DNA of 64,000 nt from positions 81,458,060-81,522,059 of the forward strand of contig CM060680.1 of assembly GCA_030686995.1 (NCBI GenBank), written 5' to 3'. Both the position numbers and the translations under genes were made by a program. This document shows, piece by piece, positions 58,070 to 64,000 of this stretch. Under the pieces are notes generated by a model, which did no database searches, was not told where the DNA came from, and saw nothing but the letters and a program-made list of their open reading frames with translations. Position 1 is the first letter of the stretch. The number at the start of each line of letters is the position of its first letter. This stretch comes from Artemisia argyi (Eukaryota > Streptophyta > Magnoliopsida > Asterales > Asteraceae).

Positions 58070-59845
58070 CACAGCTGCCAAAATAGTTTAGTGAAGATAT
58101 AAAGTTGTAGGCGATGTATGTTTTGGATGCATATAGCATAATCTTCAGGTATGTGATAGTCTAATTGTTCATTACATGTTAAACTTTCTAATCCAATCTG
58201 TAATCAGGCTCGTCATGTTCAGTTATGTATCTCCTAGCAATGTTGAAGATTCTAATTGGTAATATAGAAAAAATGTTACTGAACTTGAAAACGTCGATTT
58301 ATGAATATCAAGGCACAATACACCATTTGAAGCTGTGATATTTCACTCGGATTTTCATCCAGAAGGAAATTGCTTCTGTATGTTAACTTGCTATCGGTTT
58401 AATTAGTTCTTTATTATAAAGTTATTGCTATACACCCTTCTACAATTTATTCCTTTTACCCGCACAATAAGATGGCAGGTGAAATATCTAATCTCATCTT
58501 ATTATTTTAACACGCGTTTTATGTATATGGTTAGAGGAAGATAATATACTTTGCTAAGGTCTAAAACGGTCTCTTCTGCTCGTTCTTTTAGACTGTCATC
58601 TCATTATGCTCATTATGAAGATGATAAAATTTTAGTTTTCTTAAATCTTAGATGAAGTAACATTAAACAATATATGAAATCACGATGATGTGTTAAATAT
58701 TTGTACCTACATTGGATTCCAAAGGTGATAATGATTGATTGTCTCATCTGACAATTTGTTTGTTTCTAAAATTTCCTATTTCACTGTTTTTTCTCAAAAA
58801 AAAAAAAAAAAAAAATACAAATAAGATTCGAGTAGACATATAGAGAGACCCGAAAAACATGTCTAAAAACAAGCCAAATAAACTCGAAGCACTTGAGACT
58901 GACCAATGTCCTGGCCATTATCTCTCACATAATTGCATAATGTTCACCCTTGATCCTGCCACATGTGTCACATCTATATCATACACATGAGAGCTAATTT
59001 TCACATAAGATTCGATAATGCACATAAATAACGTATGTGGAGCTAAATCGATACTATATGCAAGTTTACACTTCATACAATGATAACAGTTCACGTTTGC
59101 TTGTCGTAGCAATCAGGACTGAAAATGTATTAAGCACCACTCTTCTTACTTTGAGAACATTGGAATTTCATTCTCATGTTGGTCGTGGGGCCTGTGAGCC
59201 GTGAGAATCCATTTCTTTTGGGTAAATGGTTTTATACCAGTGAAATGTATTAAAATAATAATAATTAATAAAGCTATATCAGAGATAATTCAACCATTAA
59301 GCTACATCTTAAGTTCGAGGCATGCTGTGAGAATCAGAAAGAACTAGCGTTTATTGCTTATGGCACAATTCAATGGATTCATTCCTGTATTAGACTAGTT
59401 TAATTGCAATTCTGTATAGTTTAAAAGGGTACCAAAATGTAAACTTACTACATTCTCTTTATTGTGATCACACAAGACACAATCAATGGCAATATATATA
59501 ACACCTTTGAGGTTTCTTACCAACCATAAGTTCCACAAATTGATCTTATGATTCCATTTTAGGCTACAAATATAAACAAAACGTGTTAGCCAGAAATTCC
59601 AGCAACTGCGGACTTCCAGCAACACAAAGTGGTTCCGTATCTTGTGTTTTTTGCTGAATTTATGTTTTGCCTTTATGCCATTACAAAATGTCACACTGTT
59701 CGAAGAAATGTAGTAATAGACGAACCATTATTGACAAGCGTACATAATAATAAATAGAACTCATTCAAGACTGAACTAATACTCTACCCACAACCCACCA
59801 CCACAAGTTGAAAATATTGCTTGCAAAAGCTCTGAAATAAGTTTA
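58070..59845. other. convergent intergenic region
   Basis: 3' ends of the two host genes face each other. A 20-base A run at 58796-58815 and AT-rich sequence are present. No gene, tRNA or clear transposon recognised. Confidence 0.6.
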
Positions 59846-62800
59846 TTATTCTTGAGGAGCTTCAAATCTTGTTGGAGTGTCGATACCCGCCATACAACAA
59901 AGTCCAGATATCAAAATTACCAGTAAAGTAAGTCCCTGAAACATCAATAATGTTTTACGATAAGTAACAAATAGTTGATGCTATTCCACACTGAAATTAC
60001 TAAACTTCATCTATCATTAAATGAATTAACATGTAACATTGTAGAACTCTTAACAATAGATAGGTGGCCTTAATGAGAAGTATGAAAAGTTAGGTGTCAT
60101 TCTTCTATATAATCCCTTGACTTTAAAATTTGGATTCTAATTCTGCATAAGCTTACATTAGGTATTAAAAGTTTCTCACATTTGTTATATATTTCTATAT
60201 TTACAGGATCATTAATTCAAAACTCAAAAGAACATAACATTTCTTCTCCAAGGTTGCACAATTTCTTGACCAAAATTAATGCACAAATATCTTGAATTGA
60301 CTACTAATGGGCAAACAGGTCACTTGGGTTGCAATCCTCATTAGCAATATAAATACTGTATTTTTTTAGAACAGCTTAAAATGAAATGTTTATAACCTAA
60401 GTGGGAGAATTTGGTTTCTGGGACTATTTAATAACCTTATTCCGTAAGGTTGGGTTAGTTGCAATATGATTCAACTGTATATAAGTTATAACAATAAAAA
60501 TATTATCTATGCAAATAGGTAAAAACATTTGTTTGACTTCTGAGATGGAGTAAAGAGGGTCAACTTACCACAAAAAGTCCCTCCAACATGGATGATTTAA
60601 TTTGGCAAACTCCATCACAGTGTCCATCGTCTGACTTATTCCCAGATTTCTCTGCAAGAAATCTGTCTAGTTGGCGGGCAGAAGGATAACGGATAACATT
60701 AACAGGGTCAGAAACATATAAAACTGAGTATTTGGCTCCTGTCTTCTCCACAGAACTGATGAGCTCAGATAAAACTTGGCCTGCATGTCCAGCAAATTGG
60801 TCTTAATAACTAGACATGATCATTGAAAATGTGTGAAACTACCATGCCTAAATTACCATAACAAAAATAAATAAATAAATAAACAAGATAAAATATAAAT
60901 TTAGGCGGAACTTTTGACATCTTTTACTTATGAATCGGTTGATTCAGGTTAAGTTGCATCTCTTACGACTCAAACAGGCTAAACAAAATATTTGCTTGAA
61001 AAAGAAAATGTTGAAAGTCCTCGTGAACGTATTTTTAATGCACAAGTTTTGTGATCAGATTTTACATACTTATCTGTAAGAAAACTGTAAAAAAATGTTT
61101 TGGGTAAACCCAGTCCATTTCGAACCGTAAATAGCACAATTTTACCTAACCTTTTTCTACACAATACCCAACCCACCCTTTTGTCACCTCTAAACAAAAC
61201 GGATCTCTTACATACCTTCAGAACGTGGCTGCTCAGCTCCTCCATTGCAAAAGACAACAAGTGGTGTCTGCCCCTTGGATTTCTTTTCCATGCTTGAAGC
61301 TACATATTCCTGTCATTGTATATAAATATATATTAGATATGTATCTAAGACCATGGAAAAGTATCTGACTGTAAGTTCCAGTAACACCAAAATCATTACT
61401 TGGACAGAGTTAATGTCGGTAAGTTTCTCAAAGTTTCCACCTTCAACAGCACATGACTCCATTATACCGAGCTTGCTTAATCCAGCATCATTTCCACAAG
61501 TTTCTGCAAACTCTGAAACTAACGAACTTTGCAGAGGCTTCTTCTCTTCAGATGCAGCAACATAAGGGTATGCTACAGAAAATGCTGACTTTGTGAATGA
61601 GGCCTGTTCATCAAGAATGGAGTTTTAATATAAAAACAAAATGTGGGACCTTTTGACAAAAGATTTACAAAATGCAACCAACTTGAAGATTTTTATGCTA
61701 CCGTTACCTTGAGCAAGTCTAGAAGTGCTGAATCTTCATGTTTACGTCCAGAAATGTCCAGAGACTGTGATTAAATATGAATTAATTGCAGAAGGGTAAA
61801 TAATATAGTAACCCAATATCAAGTGTTATTGTTGCAAATATTGCTTTCTAAAAGTGCCCATTTGTAACTAGCAAGTCAATTTTATTCACTAAAATGACTG
61901 AAAGTAAATGAGCATTTCTTATTAATATCAGAATGGAAAAATTCACATTTGACTATGGAAGGAATTCAAAGGTAGAATTGTCATGCACTCTTACCTCTCT
62001 CCCGACAAAAACAATTGCAAGATCAACGGATTCTTCAGGTTTCTGATTGGAGCACTGTAAATACAGAACTACCATAAGGATTGTAAACCGTTGTATCAAA
62101 ACATATGGTTTCATGCATTCTCTTCTCTGGAAAGGTGAGAAAAATAGGGAGAAAAAGATAAAAATAGATGAGGAATCGTTACCAGTAAGCTTGACCAGCC
62201 ACCTTCTGACATGACAGATTTGGCCAAGCCCTTAGAAGAGAGGGTTTGGTAACTTACAGCTTCCTTTACTTTGTTGGTGGTCAATCTGTGGTTTCCATAC
62301 CAGTAAAAAGAATAAATATAAGAGGCATATGAAAGACAGGCGATAATGGGACACAAAGAAAATGCTTAAGACACTGAACAATAATACTGAAAAGAGGGGG
62401 GGGGGGGGGGTCTAAATACGATGGGCTTATAAGCTTATATGTTTAAATAAGCCTAAACAAAAACAAGTGTTGGAATAAGCTAATATGAGTGGGCTTATGA
62501 GTTTATATAAGGGGTTTTTATAAGCCTCAAAAGTGTGGCTTTTTCAAGGGGGTTGGGCTTATATAACATGCTCCATTACAAATTACAATTATACCCTTAA
62601 CAGTAAATCTAACATTCATATTTTTCAACCCATATCCTTTTTGGTCATTTAACAACCTAAGCTAAACCAAAAACTTGAGCTTATTAGGTTATTAAACATA
62701 AGCTAATCCAAACACTCAACATAGGCTTATAAGTTTATGATATATAAGCCATAAGGTGCTTATATAACATAAGTATAAGCCCAATTCATAAGCATTGCCA

Positions 62801-63176
62801 AACACCCCCTAGGCTTATACCAGCAAAAGGTATTATTAATTGACTGCTTCAACTTAACTCACTCTCACAGTCGACTTTCTTGATCTATATTCTATAAGAT
62901 AAAAACATAAACTAGAACAAGATTTTCAACCCTCAATTAAAAAGCATGTTGTGATTAATATTAAAATATAGGCCCAGCAAAATCTTATGACATATAAACT
63001 CGTAAGTCATTTGCAACACCCAAATTATAGAAAAGTACGTAATACTTGCTAAGAAATTTTGCATACTTGTTTTGAACATTTGACCACAAAAATGCAGGTG
63101 CCGTAGATGAGAGACCGATTGGCAGTTCAGATGCCACAAGCAAAACTGCCACAAAAATTGCTGCAATTGTCTTCAT
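59846..63176 (-). CDS. Ac45/VOA1-like V-type ATPase accessory membrane protein
   Basis: Eight exons: 63176-63067, 62285-62183, 62054-61995, 61764-61708, 61603-61400, 61309-61216, 60780-60569, 59935-59846. The total is 930 nt (309 residues) with GT-AG borders. A signal peptide (MKTIAAIFVAVLLVASELPI) is followed by the conserved STAPAFLWS start of the lumenal domain. Cysteines at LLCSNQ, ETCGN and ESCAVE probably form disulphides. A single C-terminal membrane helix (GLFVGLTLLVILISGLCCM) and a short tail GIDTPTRFEAPQE follow. This layout matches plant proteins related to V-ATPase subunit S1 (Ac45) and yeast Voa1/Big1, which help V-ATPase assembly in the ER and Golgi. The assignment rests on the helix and tail; plant function is little tested. 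A CAG acceptor at 63218-63220 suggests an intron in the 5' UTR. Confidence 0.9.
62396..62812. mobile_element. degenerate MITE in intron 1 of the Ac45-like gene
   Basis: The ends are a 15-base G run (62396-62410) and, on the other side, GCCAAACACCCCCT. Internal GGGCTTATAAGCTTATA-type sequence occurs on both sides in inverted orientation. No certain target duplication. Confidence 0.5.
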
Positions 63177-64000
63177 CTCTCTCTTTTAGAGACAATGACG
63201 TGAACTCCTGAGTGCACCTGTAATCACATATGTTAGTAGAGTCTTAAAGCCGATTCCTACCTAGCAGTAGGATATACAAGACGCAATACTAAGAAGTCAA
63301 ATTGAAGGATGAATGAGTGTGTCCATGTGTAAACAAAAGTATACATATAAGTATATAACAGCATATAGGTCTCTCACCAATAATTTCCCAACTCTTCAGG
63401 CTTGTTTCTCTAGCTAAATTGCATAGAAAATTCTATAAAAGTACAAGTGTGGGGTTATATGGGCATTCGAACATGGGCATCACAAGCAGTATGTGACTAT
63501 GTGAAGTAACATACTTATTTGAGAAGAATCCACTTAGGACTTAGTACGGCAACCACCCAATGGTTGAGAGCCAGTGATGCTAATAATAACTATTTTTACA
63601 GGAGTGGGTTGGTAAAGCTAAGTTGGATCAAGATTCAAGAACAACATGGACATTTAGCTGTTGAATAAAAACAAAAGCATTCTAAATAACTAAAAAAGAA
63701 TTACCACACCCAAACATTATAAAATATCAAAAACGAAGTCACCACGCATCCCGTGATCGCAACGCAATACGCATTAGGGTGTCTAATGTAATGGGGTAGT
63801 GCATCGCATCTCATCACGCCTCAGGCCAGATGCGCGCTTTTTTAGACACATTATAGCAATAGTAATAGTAAGTGAATCATATCTCACACACACTAACACG
63901 CTTCTCCCATGAGGAGGCCCGCAATTATGCCCCACCTGATCCCCCAATCACCTCCTCTACTCTTTTTACTATTCTTACACAATCACCACAACACATGTAT
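63177..64000 (-). promoter_or_regulatory. upstream region of the Ac45-like gene
   Basis: Presumed 5' UTR, 5' UTR intron and promoter. No clear TATA box placed. At 63730-63850 there is an unusually GC-richer stretch with GCATCGCATC and CAGATGCGCGC that I cannot assign. Confidence 0.4.

Noticed and set aside
59395..59694. 99-codon minus-strand ORF in the convergent intergenic region
   Set aside because: No recognisable domain or splice partners; composition like random AT-rich sequence.
63730..63850. Possible transposon end with GCATCGCATC and CAGATGCGCGC
   Set aside because: No matching second terminus or target duplication inside the window.

Overview
The window is plant nuclear DNA. It has GT-AG introns, GC-poor intergenic sequence, nested LTR retrotransposons and two ordinary host genes in the right-hand third. 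The retroelement families (a SIRE-like copia element with an extra 3' ORF, and a Tat-type gypsy element with dual RNase H and an antisense gene) resemble elements I associate with Asteraceae. The family-level placement is inference.

Layout. (1) 1-10597: a minus-strand Ty1/copia element cut by the left window edge, with gag, pol, a third ORF, a 5' LTR and part of the 3' LTR, carrying many stops and frameshifts. (2) 10598-40669: an array built from a module of about 3.3-3.5 kb. Each module holds three short retrotransposon (TRIM) LTR variants, here called X, Y and Z; X and Y carry a 5S-rRNA-like segment as in Cassandra elements. Each module also holds a minus-strand, intron-containing pseudogene fragment of a UBP12/13-like ubiquitin protease. 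At least three and a half modules are present. Three younger elements interrupt the array: the copia element (inside protease copy 1), a 10.3-kb Tat/gypsy element (12441-22769, inside the TA tract of LTR X1), and an 8.2-kb Helitron-like element (29472-37641, inside the TA tract of LTR X3). The Helitron-like element carries exon fragments of at least two host genes (an RRM protein and an ankyrin/PGG protein) and is itself interrupted by a 2.8-kb solo LTR with a perfect 5-bp target duplication.

(3) 40670-42173: remnants, including a degenerate plus-strand copia RNase H segment and its 3' LTR. That LTR ends 205 bp before the start codon of the next gene and holds a TATA box in the loop of a perfect 15-bp inverted repeat. 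(4) 42379-58069: a 26-exon gene for a 2,112-residue conserved plant protein (galactose-binding-like N-terminus, long helical middle, coiled-coil and Arg/Asp-rich tail). Intron 1 is 3.9 kb, full of degenerate tandem repeats and two MITEs. (5) 59846-63176: a convergent 8-exon gene for a 309-residue Ac45/VOA1-like V-ATPase accessory protein.

The two host genes look intact: their exon lengths sum to multiples of three and the splice sites are canonical. All retroelement genes in the window carry inactivating lesions. Order of events read from nesting: the TRIM/UBP array came first, then the copia, gypsy and Helitron insertions, then loss of the solo LTR's parent element inside the Helitron.
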